Positions 48,080-61,077 of a stretch of DNA of 64,000 bases are shown here, piece after piece; position 1 is the stretch's first letter; each line of letters starts with the position of its first letter. Source of the stretch: Nyssa sinensis (Eukaryota > Streptophyta > Magnoliopsida > Cornales > Nyssaceae). The stretch is taken from the NCBI GenBank assembly GCA_008638375.1, contig CM018052.1, forward strand, positions 27,176,045-27,240,044, in the 5' to 3' direction. The position numbers and the translations under genes were made by a program. The notes under the pieces were generated by a model. That model was not told where the DNA came from, made no database searches, and saw nothing but the letters and a program-made list of their open reading frames with translations.

Positions 48080-51000
48080 TGTAATACCCCAATCCAAAAT
48101 ACCCGAGCAATTTAGCTCGCGTTACGAGACTTAAAGTTTATAGTTTAAATAAATTATGAAATTACCAAATATACCGGGATCAATCGGTTAAAGAACTAAT
48201 TACATGAAAATTCGTGTATACATAAGTATGAGTGTAAGTACACATATTTATATATATAATATTTATGTATATAAATAAATAAATATACATAAATATACAT
48301 GTATACTTGTAGTATGTATATATATATAAATGTATATATATATATATGTTGTTATAATATGTTATAATATGTATGTATATGAGAATATACATATATATGT
48401 TTATGAAAGGAATAAATAAAGAAAAAAAAATACATGTATATAAATATAAATATAGATATATATATATGTGTGTGTGTGTATGGGTAAAATAATTAAATTA
48501 TAAATGAAAAAAAAATAAATAAAAAGAATGCAGAAAAAGTGTGAACTGAGAGAAGGAGTGTCGGCCAAGTGTACGTGTGTTTACATGTGTACTAGTGTGT
48601 GTATATAATATAATATACATATAACACACAAATATCTCTTAAGCATTCAATATAAAGCTGAAATTTGGAAAAGCAAAAATTAAATGGGATGGGATGGGAA
48701 GGCTAGAAGTAGGGTAGTGAGGTCATGTAGAAAGAGAGAGGAAGAAGAGAAGCTGTGAGGGGCGGTGGAGTCCTGCTGCTCCATATATATATATATATGT
48801 ACACAAAAATGAAATGGAAAGAAAACTCATAAGACAAAGAAACTGAAAGCTTAGAGGGATTCTAAAACATTCAGAAGTGAGAAACGGAAAGAGAAAGAAG
48901 GAGAAACCAAAAGAAAAGGTGAGAAATTTACTGTATTTTCATGTTTCGAATTTGTTGGCTTTTTTGTAGAATTGCTTAAAGCTTAGAAAGAATTATATGG
49001 TTTTAAAGAGCATGAAAAATGGTGAATTTAGGAAGAAACCGCAGCTCATTTGGTTAAGAAACGAGTGAGAAAAACCAATTTAAAGTTTGAAAGAAATTTC
49101 CGGGTCATTGAGTTTTAGATCGTTTTATGAATTGGAAATTCTTTCCCATAAGTGCAGCAACTTGTAGGTAAAATTTGGGCTCAAAACAATGGCTAAAAAG
49201 CCATGAAAGAATGAAATTTCAGTTCGCCGGAAAGTTGGGACAGCTCGCCGGAGCTGGCTGCAACTCCACTTTTCGAGGCCTTCCGGTGGTCCAAACTGAA
49301 TTCCGAGGGTAGATATGGAAAGCCCATGAAGTGTAGGAGGTGACCCAAGTGGTTGGACGTTGAAATGTTGCTAGAAAAGGACCGCAGTGGCAGGAGAAGA
49401 CTACCGGCGCATGGCTGCCAGCACGCTGGGCGTGTTGTGCATGTTGGCTTTCTTAGACTTTTGGGCACGGGTCGGGTCGGGTCGACCCGCCCAGCCACCT
49501 ATGGGTGAGATCCAAATATTTTATAAATTTTAAAATTTTAAAATCATGGAATTGGGGCTGTTTGGACATAGAGATAGGTAATTGAAATTTAAATTGAAAT
49601 AGTAATGGAGATAGCTTATCCAAGGTTTTTGGCTTATCCATTGTTTGGCTATTCCAAGTTGGAATAGAAAATTATGATAATTATAAATTTACCCAAAAGT
49701 TATAGTAATTATATTTTGAGCCAAATGAATAAAATATTATTTAATTAAAAAAATTAATTAAAGGAAAATTATCAAAAATGCCCTTAAGTGAAAAGTAATC
49801 AAACGAACTCCGATTAAAATAAAAGAATAGTGAAATTTTATTATAAAAGCATTCTGGACTCAACCGTGGAGTCTGATTTGTGAAAAGAGGTCTCGAGAAG
49901 TAAGAACCCGTAAAAGTACAAAATGACCCGTTTGCCCTTTTTAGTACCGAAGTCCGAATTGAATTCTACGAAAGCCTAAACCGACTTTTTTCAATGTTCC
50001 GGACTCAATGGTAGAGTCTATTTGACCAAAAGAAGTCCTAAAAATGAAGAGACATAAAATTTGATGAATAACATAAGTCAGGTGGGTATAAATTAGAACG
50101 TTGCCCAAAGTACTAAACAAAATAATAAGGTTAGTATTTCAAAATAAAATATGAAACGACACGACACATAAACATGTGAGTAAGTAAATTAAACTAAAAA
50201 TTTATGAAGCTATCAGAAGAGTATATATTTAAAAGCATACGTATAAGATAGGAATTAGGATCTTAAATACGATCTAAGCATAAGTTAAGAAGCATCGATA
50301 AGTGATATTGCAGTGAATGTGAAGTTAATGAGACTGTTTATGAATTGTTTTTAGGAATTACGGAGAAAGTGGGAAAGCGCATTTTTTGCACTAACCCTAA
50401 AGAACCGAGGTGAGTAACCCTGTGTTTGAAGTGGAGATTTAACTCCATATATTTGAAGAAGTTTTAAAGTTCAAGTTATGTGAAGCATTTGAATGTCAAA
50501 TTCATTTTTATTATAATTCCTGTTTTAAATTATTCCATTACGACATGCTTGTTAAATGTTTTTATAATCAGCTCTTTTCTTGGGAATGTTTAGCATGTCG
50601 GGGTGAAATGCAAATCTCTTTAAATATTCTGAATTTGATCATTACAAGTAATTGAAGTTCTATTGTAGAAGTTATACATTTCATGTTTTAAATACTCATG
50701 AAAGTATCTATTGAAGAAGTCATGTGATAAATGTTTTACAAGATAAATGGTGTTTAAAGCACCCCCTATGATGGTTGAAATCCTTTGAGATTCAACAGTA
50801 AATGCCTGGTAGCAGGATCTAATCCCCCAGGCAAATGAGATCGTCAGCATTGGCAGTAAAATGGGAGTCTGGTTCGAAACAGATTTCATCTAATTAAAGA
50901 GAAAATATGACAAATGTTTTTGGAAATGGAAGCAGGTTTTACCCCCATTTTCCTATACATGTTTATATGTTTTGAAGTAACGCTTTTGAAAATGGAAGCA

Positions 51001-51735
51001 GGTTCTTACCCCCATTTTATTATACGTGTTTATATGCTTTTAAATTGCATATACTTTACTTGAAGAAATGTGTATTTAGTTTGAATACTTTAAATGTTTC
51101 AAAGCTCTTTGTTTTAAGAATGCATATACTATGTGTTCTAAAATGTACGAGCAATTGGTAGTGAGTATTTTATAAACTCTCATGTGTTAAACCACTACCA
51201 GTTGAAAACCCCATGGCGAATGCAGGAATTACTCACAAGCTTAGATTAGCTTACCCGGATTTTTATTCGAACCCCCCTTTCAGGTAAATGATGGCAGCTT
51301 GATCTTGATGGCGATGATGATAAGCCTATCTATTTTGGAAGAAGAGTTAGGCAACTAATCACAGGACTAGCAATTCTCTTGGGGATGTAGTATGAAGTTG
51401 GCAATATTTTATATTAGGAAGTATTTCGCTATTGTGTATTAAGTCCTGTGGAACAGTTAAACATGTATTAATTATGAAGCCTTTAAGTTTTTAGTTATGC
51501 TCTGAATATGTGATCATGTGTACCATTGTGAAGAGCGGCAGTATCGGATGGATGTGCAAATTTTAAAATGAGAAAAGAAAAGAAACAAAAAAAAAAGGGT
51601 TTTCACGCTTCCGCAACCACATGTCACACATCTATTCTATACCGTTGCAGATGCGAGCCTTGTCCTGAGGCCCTCGGGCCGAAGGGTGGCGGTCGCTACT
51701 CGAGATCCGCATAGGGTGGATTTCGGGTCGTGACA
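48080..51735 (+). mobile_element. Solo LTR C (3656 bp) in a PMD exon
   Basis: Starts TGTAATACCCC, ends GGGTCGTGACA, flanked on both sides by ACATA (48075-48079, 51736-51740). Removing one ACATA joins the PMD frame EAEED to IFSCMWRWRK. It shares long blocks with LTR B (for example gaattc(t/c)acgaaagcct and acataaaatttgatgaata). No interior or second LTR is present. It contains an AT-rich simple region at about 48230-48480. Confidence 0.9.
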
Positions 51736-52713
51736 ACATATTTTCTTGCATGTGGCGGTGGCGGAAGGCGAACAGGTGGACTCGCCAAAGGGCGAATGTA
51801 GTGTAGAGATTCCGGGAGGCCCTAGACATGCTACAAGCGAACATGGTTAGTTCCTTTATTTGGAATTTTCTTTTGTTAATATGTGATGTGAGAAACTCAT
51901 GCTTTTCATTTATGATAGATCTAATGGAATCCTTAGAGGATGGTCCCGCCCTCAGTGGAGCGGAGTATTGGCATAGCGTGCCGGCGCTTGATTTTAGAAG
52001 GCCCTTTTGAGAAGGTATATTACTTAGGTGAAAGAGTGATTCACCAAGTAGATATGATTGCGTAACTCTTTTCACCTATATCTCCTCTAGCCAATACGAG
52101 AGATTTGGACTCGTTTGATTCCAACCCTGACTTTTTGAAGCTTTATGAGGGGGTGGCCATACAATGGTTCTTCTACCAGTTTAGCCATATGACGATCTAT
52201 TTGGAGGAGCTAATGCCTCCTTTGACTGGGGTCCACCTCCCCCCTTAGGGCTGGGAGGCCAAGTGTGAGTGGCAAGTTATCTCAAGAGGCTGCCACCATA
52301 GTGGCTGATGTAGGGCTGCCAACAGCTTTTTTGGCTCTCAATGTATCGGTGATGACCGATGATGAGAATTTTAGGCTGGAAGAGTTATCCCGGCCAACCG
52401 GGTTTATCGAAGGACTACCGACTCCCAATCACTTAACTAGGGTAAGAGTTTTCTTTTGTCAAAATTTTTTATGGTCTTTTCTCTTTTCTGAATTGACACA
52501 AGATGTTATTTGGGAATTTAGGTGGCCCAGACCATTTATAAAGAGGCATGTGTCTACATCACAGCCCTGAAGCATAAGGTTGCCCAAATCACCGTGGAGT
52601 CGTGGCAGAAAGCCACTTGCCGGATAAACTCTAACATTGTAAGGACATGATCGCTTTTTTTTCGATTGTCTATATATTGACTACATTTTGACACTGCATT
52701 TGAAACTTGTGAC

Positions 52714-55700
52714 TGTAGAGACTTGAAAAAAAAAAAATAATAATAATAATAATAAAATGAAATATAGGGAATATAAAATGGGACCTGAACGATATCCGAT
52801 ATTGGTAAATGAATAATTAAATTGAGCCCCGACTTTATATCAAAATTACTAGTATTTCATAATATTTTGTGGCATAAAAATATTTATAAAATATTTAATA
52901 TGGTAAGTTGAAAAAAAAAAAAAAGGATATAAAAAGGGGAGTGTCGGCAGCCTTGGGAGGGGCATTAAAATATGTGGTTGTAGGGTGCAGTAGAAAAATA
53001 TATGAATATGATATATGAAGTGTGTGGTTGTAAAAGGTTGTAACAAAAGAAAAGGAAAGAAAAGTGGATAAAGGAGGGGCGGACAGGTCGCGTGAAAACA
53101 GGAAGGAAGAAAGAAAAGAAAAGAGGGAAAAAAGAGAGAAAAAGAGAGAAAGAGAAAAAGAGAAAAAAAAAAGGGAGAAAGAAGCTTGGGGCGGTGCTCC
53201 GTCGATGAACAGATCTCCAGAGAGAGAGAGAGTGCGGTTGTGGGTTCTTCTTTGCATCGAAGCTGCTGCGTGACGGAGGCAGCGGTGCACTCTCAAGTGC
53301 ATGCCTTTCTCTCGCCGAGACTCTCCTCCATCGCCGCCTCCCCTACCCTGTTCTCCTTGAAAATACAGGATGGAGCACATTGATCGGGAAGGCCAAACAG
53401 AGAGTTTGGTTGTTCAAATTGTCTGGATCTGGTGCTGGCCATGGAAGGAGTAAACGGCTAAGAGACCTGACCGTCAAGAAGGATTGCAGTTAGGTGGCGC
53501 AGGAACTGAGTTGGGAAGTGTTGAGCGTGAATTAATTCTTGTAGGCTTGAGGAGTTTGATGAAATGGAGCAAGTCTAATTCAGTGTCTTCTCAGACCGGT
53601 GAACCAGCAGAGGGTTTCGCTGATTGTAGTAGAGATAGTGCGGTGGTTGATTGTAATGGGTTGTTAAATGGGTTTGGCGGTGATTGGCAGCAAGGATGAT
53701 ATATATGGGTGTAAGTGTTGCGGCTTGAGGCGTAGCTTGGAATTGGGTGAAGCGTTACAAGGGAGAAATAGCGGCGGTGCTTGGATGGGTGATTGAGGGG
53801 TCGACTTGACTTGGAGGGATGCTAATGAATGATGTGTATATGTGTGTGTGCGGTTGTGTGACGGTGCAGCAGATCGAAGGAAGAGGAGTTGTCAATTTCG
53901 GCCATGTCGCTAGATCGAGACCTGAATTTGATTTCTGCTTCAAGTTTTGATAATTCGATGGTCATGGATTGATGCAGCAATTGGAGCTGCAGTTACAACA
54001 ACAGTTAGAATTGCTGTTGAAGGACTTGCTGCGGAAGTTGTGAGTGAGAGGAATACTATATGAATTGGCAAGTTCTATGAGTTATGATGGGGCCTAGAGT
54101 GAGCACAGTCAATTTCTGAGTCTCATGCTTGAAGCAGAGGGTCACAAGAAGGGGCTTGAGGAACTTGATGAAAATTGAAGAAGGAACGCGAAACAACAGG
54201 GTAAAACACTGAATTTTAATCTTGAAATTTTAGAAACATGAATAATTAAATTGATTGTGGGATTTCATTAAATATAGAAATTTTTTTAGATCAAATGGGA
54301 ATGCAGAAAAATAATCCGAACAGAATTTAACGATTGAGTTTTGTATGTTTATTCGGGCCAAACCGGGTTGAGTCCGACCCAACTCAACCATTCAGATAGC
54401 TGCCTAACAATATTACTGTATGGGTAAAATGTTAGATTTGAGTTCGGGAAGTGTTTGGTTGAAAAGGAGAAGCTATCCAATAATTGGTTTAAATTGGAAA
54501 CGTACGGAAAAAAAAAAAATATAAATAAACTTATAGGAATTGGAAAAAATTATGGGCAATGAATAGAACCTCGTGAGATTTTAATTATACCCAGAAATTT
54601 GAGTGAATTGTGAATTGATCCAAGTGAATAAAATAATATTTAATTAAATGATAATTTAAAAGGTAAAATGACCAAAACGCCACTGAGTTGAAAGACTAAT
54701 CAAACGAACCTTGATTGAAACAAGAGAAGAGTGGATTTTTATTATTTTGAATGTTTTGAATTCAACGGTAAGGTCCAATTTATGAAAAGAGACCTCGGGA
54801 ATTGGGAAACCGTGAAAAGACCAAATGACCATTTTACCCTTTAGGGTACAAATGTCCAAATTGAATTCCGCGAAAGCCTGAACCGACTTTGTTCGGCGTT
54901 CCGGATTCAATGGTGAAGCCTAATTGAGTAAAAGAAATACCAATCATAAAAAGACATAAAATTTGATGAATAGCATTATTCAAGTAACCAACCGACTGAG
55001 TTACATTTTGTGGTTTTAGGAACATCGAAGAGAAAGGTAAGGACTCTCTAAACAGCTACAGTAGGAGGATTGCGTTATTCACCAATTGACTGAGTAGTGG
55101 ACATGACTTCTTGGGGTTGAGATAACCCGATCAGGTATGGTACTTTACTAAGTAAGGAATAGAATTAAATTAGGATTGATGTGCATATTGCTTGAATGCT
55201 TTTTGTGCTTGTCTGCTGATAGAAGATCACATAGGAATGATTGCTTCTTTGAGTGGATTGTTTATATGTTTCCATGTTCTTTATGATTATTTGGGAGTTG
55301 TGATTTACTTCTTGAGTTATTATCATATGTGATTTATGTTCTAAACGGTTTATTGATATTGTGACACGTGGGTTTGCGTAAGTGTTGAGATTGATTGAGT
55401 ATGACACGTAGATTGAGGATGAAGTCTTGTGATTTAATTTTAAATGTAATACATTGTGTAAAGCATGTTGCATATGCTTATGAAAGTGATGTTTCATTTG
55501 AACTGTATTATTGCATGATGAAATCATGGCATATTGGCATTGTGTGATTCCTTGAAAGCATAGTGTGGGTCAGCACGAGGTGCTGGTGCATTATGAGGGT
55601 GTAGATCCTGTGGTGAAAAACCCAAAATTGGCCATTGCATTGGTACTTCGTGCCATCGGGGAGTACCCGTAAACGAGACATGGGTGTGACATGACATGCA

Positions 55701-56661
55701 TGGTGTTGACATGACATGCATAGAGTGGACATGGATGTGGCATAGAGTTGTGTGAGTATTTCATATGCATTGTCATGTGGCATAGAGTTGTGTGAGTATT
55801 TCATATGCATTGTCATGTGGCATAGAGTTGTGTGGGTGGTTCATGTGCATTGTCATTACATTGCATGGACAATTGGATGGCATATGGATTCATTACCATT
55901 ACGTGGTATGCATGATTTGGAAAGCATGCGGATTATTGTCGTTATATTGCATAGATGATGTGGAAGGCATGTGGATTGTTATTATCGCCATGCATAGATG
56001 ATTCAGAAGGCATATAGAGATAAATGTACACTTGCACATGCCACGCCTTACATTTTGTTCCTTGCATTAGTATTGTATCATACCAGCATGTTGGCGCTGA
56101 CCCATTCGTGGGAACCATATTTCAGATGATATTCCCGACACCTGAGGCTTGGGGAAGTTTAGCTGAGTGGAGGAGACTTGATTGTAGATGGATATTTGGC
56201 CCGAGAGGCATGTTTTGTGATGTACGGGCTTAAGCCCAACGACATAGATGTTGTATCATAGTTGTATAATTTTGATTGTATAGTTAAGCGATGTATATTT
56301 AACTTTGATAAGGTTGTGGCCATCGAGTGAGGATGGATTGTGATGTATTTATATTTATATGATGATATATGATGTATTGTGTTTATCAGGGGGAAAAAGG
56401 TTCGAAAAAAACAAAGGAGGTTCTGCCGAAATTTTTATAAACCGGGAATGTATGTGTATTGACAGAGATATATGGATGTAGCGTTATGTTAGTGGAATAG
56501 GGTTGTATCTATATTAGTTAAATCGGTATTCATTTATTTATCTAAAAAAAAAAAAAAAAATTCGTCAAATATTTATTTATTTATTTACTCGTCTATTCAT
56601 TTTCTTCTTTTGTTTCCTTCAGTCGCGTCCCCGGGTTCGGTCGGGAATTCGGGGCGTGACA
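52714..56661 (+). mobile_element. Solo LTR B (3948 bp) in a PMD intron
   Basis: Starts TGTAGAGACTTG, ends GGGGCGTGACA, flanked by GTGAC (52709-52713, 56662-56666). It is the same family as LTR A by start, end and collinear blocks, and it has regions in common with C and D. The insertion lies between donor gtaagg (52639) and acceptor tttgcag (56673). Short tandem repeats occur at 55755-55835 (catagagttgtgtgagtatt units). Confidence 0.9.
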
Positions 56662-57612
56662 GTGACTTTGCAGGCTACTCGGGTTTCTTGTCTAGAAGAG
56701 ATGAGCCGAGGACAGGGTGGCCCTAGGGAAGGGATTCGTAGCGGAAGGAAAAGAGGAAAGCCCGAGAAGAAAAGTGGTAGTCAGTCGAGTAGGTCCCGCA
56801 CTCAACTAGCTCAGCCTAGTAGAACATCAAGGAAAATTACGAAAAGTGAGAGTGAGGATATTGAGGAAGAGGAAGCTCTTCCCTATCAGTCTTGACGACA
56901 TGAGGGAGGACGACGAGGGCATCGTTAGATGAAAAATTTTCCTTTTTGGATGAATACTTTGTCTGATGAATAATTTGTTCTTTCTAGATTTTCTAATTTT
57001 TTGGTTGCTTTTATTTTGTTTTGAATAAATGAATGATCAATGTATGCATCTTAATTCATAAATGTGTGAAATACCATAAAAAAATGGAACAGGAATTGGT
57101 AGCTGACATGTTTCGAATTGACAAAATAGGAGGAAAATAGTAAAAAAGGCAAAATCAGGCAAAGTGGCCTGAATCCCCTATGTGTCAATCGGCACACAGA
57201 GAGGGGGGTTTCCTAGGTTTGTGTGTCGATCGGTACTTAAGGTGGGCCATTCGGCAGTGTGTCCTACCCCGGGCAGTTTCGCAACTTGTTGCGTGTTTTT
57301 GTATGCTTTTTTTAAAATTAGTCTCCTAAACCAACTTGGAAATGAACTTGAGAGTTTTTTTTAGGATAAATTGCAAACCCTAAACCTCTTTAATCATCAT
57401 ATTCAGCCTCTTGATAGTTCTACTGTTGTATTTTCTGGCTGTCTGCTCTCATGGCTTCTGGAATTATGAATGTAACTATTTTTGACGAACAAATCCGCAC
57501 ATGGCTATATTGTGTCTCAAGCTCGGAGAAAATTAATTTTGGGGCATTGAAGCTGAAATATGTTTTCTCTCTTGCCCAAGCTATTGTATATTGGTATCTG
57601 TTGCAGGCTTGT

Positions 57613-60499
57613 TGTCACGACCCGAAACCCGGCCCACGCGGATTAGTAGTTCGTGATCGGCCACCGAGGCCTTTTCCAATGATCACAAAGCTTTTCTGAT
57701 TTCCATACTATCAAATGCAGCGGAATAAATTTTTCTTTTTCTATTGCGGAAGCGTTAATCAATACACAAGACAACATCAGTCATCCATTTATACATTCCA
57801 TAGTAATTACAAAAAGTACATGATGTAATTTTTTAAAGCTTGCTGATGTCATATTCGATATACAGTCCAAAAGTTCCCAAAAGCAACTACATCATGACTA
57901 GCAAAATCCTATCACAAAAAGGGTTCATAGCTTTACAAGCTTCCATCTAGTCTGACTGAACCTGCTATTTCTTTTCCCATATCATCACCTGAAATAGGAT
58001 AAAAATCCTATGAGCTCAACAGCTCGTGAGTATCACAGCTCGTAAGCATTCCATAACATACCAGGGGTTTCAAAACTACTACGTAATTCAATACTGAAAT
58101 GTCGATGATCATATATCATATGTTATCTTAATTATAGTATAAGATAACGGTATCAAATTCAATTCTAATATATCTCAATTCAAAGATAATGGTAAATCGA
58201 TAATCAATAATATAATTCAATAAATCAAAATCACAGTTCAATATCATGGTTCAATTCCCAAATTCATAGTTCAATAAATAATAGTTTAATATCTCAAATT
58301 CATAATTTCAATAATTCAGATTCATGGTTCAATAGCCCAAATTCATAATTCAATAAATCATAGTTCAATAATTCGATAATTCAGATTCATGGTTCGATTT
58401 CCAATATTCATATTCAAATCATATATTCCACTTCTATGGTCAGCAAATTAACCCTCGCTGACTGAGATCATAGGCTAGCTAGTTCGATATGCCGTATCAA
58501 CACCGGCTCACCACAATATACCCTGTGGGATGGGTTCGATAAATCACAACCTATTCGATAGTGACCAATCATAGAAGAGTGTTCTATTCAAAGCATCAAA
58601 ACCATATCCAAATCGTATCCAAAATCAATAATCATCAATAGCAGTTCAATTACTCAAATCAAGGTTCTTTATTTGATATTTAGTTAAAACAGTTCAAACA
58701 TTGTAAGAAGATCATATAACATTTGAGAACCTTACAAACACATTTTCTTAAGTCAAAGAAGACAATATAGTTGTCAATAGGTCATTCAAAACGTATACAG
58801 TATAACTGTTTAACAAATGCTATAAAGGAAAACAATTTCATATGTCGATATATCATAAAAGAGTTCAATATTTATATCTATACTGAAAATGTCTACCTCA
58901 ATATGGTATGAAATACTCACCTGAATTCCAAAAGCTTAACTCCAAAAATCCTTCCTTTGAAGTTCCCTAAAATCACATTTCAAATTCCGGTTACATTCCA
59001 TAATACCACTCGATTAGATTGTCATTTAATCTCTTTTCTATTTAACTATACTCTTCTGGTAGCTCCATTAATTTAAATTTGATTATTTCACATGTTTTCG
59101 TCTCGTGTCTTTTTGTCGTATTTCGTACGGGTCTTATTTAGTACTTTAACAGCGTTTTCGTTCATAGCCACCCTGACTGATGCTATTTATCAAATTTTAT
59201 GTCTTTTAATTTTACGTATCTCTTTTGGTCAAATAGACTCTATCATGGAGTTCAGAATGTCTAAGAAAGTCGGTTTAGGCTTTTACCGATCTTAAATTGG
59301 ACTTCTGGATTGAAAGGGTAAAATCGTCTTTTGATATATTATGGTCACTTTATTCTCGGGACCTCTTTCCATAATTTTGACCTCACCGTTGGATTCAGTG
59401 GGTCCGAGATAGTTGAAATACATACATGACTTGCCTTGTTTGGATACAGGGGTATTTCAGTCATTTTAGTATTTGTGTCTTATTTTTTGGGACCCCGTCT
59501 CGTAAAACGGACCTTACCTTTGGATCCGGAATGCCCAAAATAGTCAAAATGAACTATTGGTTTACTTTATTTGGACTTCGTTTGACTAATTTGGCCTAAG
59601 GGTATTTTAAATAATTTCCTAAATTTAAAAAGGGTTTTAAATTAATTTTTATTTAATTTTCTGGGTAATTTCGTAATTAACCGAAAGTTTGGGGGGTCAA
59701 AATAGGATTTCCAAAAACTGTTGAGTGAACCGACCGGTTCAGTCCCAATTCAATTGGGCCGGTCCGGTTCGGTCAAAAACCAATGGGTTCAATCCGGTTT
59801 CCTTATGTCATGCTGACGTCTTGATGACGTCAGCCCTAATTTATATTTTAAATCCACTTAAACCCAAAACGACGTAGTTTTGCACAACCCATACGCCCGG
59901 TCGGTCGGATCCCGACCTGACCCGAACCAGACCCGGTTCTATCTTGACCCGATAACCCTTCGCTTTTCCGGTCACCATCTCCGACCCAATTCCGGCGCCG
60001 GTCACCGGAACCGCCACCTTTCCCCCTCGTTTTCCATAGTTTTTGACGTCCGTTTTTCCTAATTTTTACACCAAAACACTTCTAACATTTCAACAATTAA
60101 TCCAAACCAACTTTTGGCCCCGATCTCACCGGTTTCCAACACCCATCACCGATTTTTCGGTGATGCACTGGTGAGGAATAACAGGCTATTCCGTAGCCAT
60201 TTTTGGACCATTTTCTATCATTCAAGTTGCGTTGGGTTCCTGCTAAAGTTTCCTACTTATTTTCAATTCCAAAATCAAGGTTTGTTTAACATATTAAAGC
60301 CTACCATTTTTGACCGTGTAACAAATTTCAGTTTCTGGATTTTTCTTTAAGCTTCGATATCTACTCATGCAAAATTGAATCTAATATAATGTAGAGGAAA
60401 TTTAATGAAATCAAAGCATAGATGGTTACCTATTTTTGAGCCGGTTCTCGTTTTTTTTTCCAAATTTCTCCACAACCCAAATTTTTTTTTCTTTCTTCA

Positions 60500-60547
<48 letters not shown>

Positions 60548-60814
60548 TATATATCTCTCTTTCCATCTCAATCAGCAGCCATGCCCTGAATTTCACTGCC
60601 ACACACAATCCACTCACACACTCCATCTCCCCCCATGCCACCTTGAGTGTGGCACACTCCATCACACACACCCACACGCACCTAACACACACACACACCC
60701 ACTTTCTGATATATATATATATATAGTTATATATTTAAAATTTATTATGATTATTATTATTATATATATTTTGTTTTCATTTTATTATTTTTATTTTCAT
60801 TATTATTTTTATTT

Positions 60815-60851
<37 letters not shown>

Positions 60852-60868
60852 CTTTATTATTATTATTA

Positions 60869-60900
<32 letters not shown>

Positions 60901-60919
60901 GTTATTATTATTATTATTA

Positions 60920-60975
<56 letters not shown>

Positions 60976-61077
60976 TTCGGGCGTATGGTTCGGGTTTACA
61001 TGTCATGGCCCGGGTTCACCGAGTCGGGTACCGACCAACTCGGTTCGGTCCCGCCTAACTCGGGTCGGGGTATTACA
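57613..61077 (-). mobile_element. Solo LTR D (3465 bp), minus orientation
   Basis: On the minus strand it starts TGTAATACCCCGACCC and ends GGGTTTCGGGTCGTGACA, flanked by CTTGT on both sides (57608-57612, 61078-61082). Blocks such as agcctaaaccgactttct and gacataaaatttgat match LTRs B and C in the same relative order. No interior remains. It carries a (CT)n run at 60501-60543 and the ATT array listed next. Confidence 0.9.
60745..60974. repeat. (ATT)n trinucleotide array, about 230 bp
   Basis: Nearly pure ATT/TTA from about 60821, with TTTTC and ATC interruptions to the left. An apparent poly-Tyr ORF across it is an artefact of the repeat. Confidence 0.95.

Larger units (their letters stand above)
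46842..56895 (+). pseudogene. Plant mobile domain (PMD, PF10536-like) gene, multi-exon, broken
   Basis: A spliced gene can be traced: a first exon from ATG 46842 (MSSKDLGDSDPMFDIDRD, soon broken by stops), exon 47298-47940, exon 48017-48079 plus 51741-51845 (split by solo LTR C), exon 51919-52441, exon 52522-52638, an intron holding solo LTR B, and last exon 56674-56895. Exon 2 reads EIWWDTTNTFHLRF, VTLTPLDFSMITGLRVSGD, then after a frameshift near 47585 FEEDQLTRAFMLFVFGRP and, in a third frame, LEDVENFGCFN with a stop where PMD proteins have Trp, then RGAAMAVLYH. This is the order of the PMD found in MAIL-type proteins and in plant transposons. The final exon is basic and Ser-rich (RKRGKPEKKSGSQSSRSR). 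It is a pseudogene from frameshifts, stops and the LTR in an exon. Confidence 0.72.

Noticed and set aside
52895..53380. 161-aa minus-strand ORF in LTR B
   Set aside because: Low-complexity Ser/Phe reading of a GA-rich segment with no domain; an antisense shadow.
60405..61058. 217-aa ORF with long poly-Tyr tract
   Set aside because: It is a translation of the CT and ATT microsatellites in LTR D.
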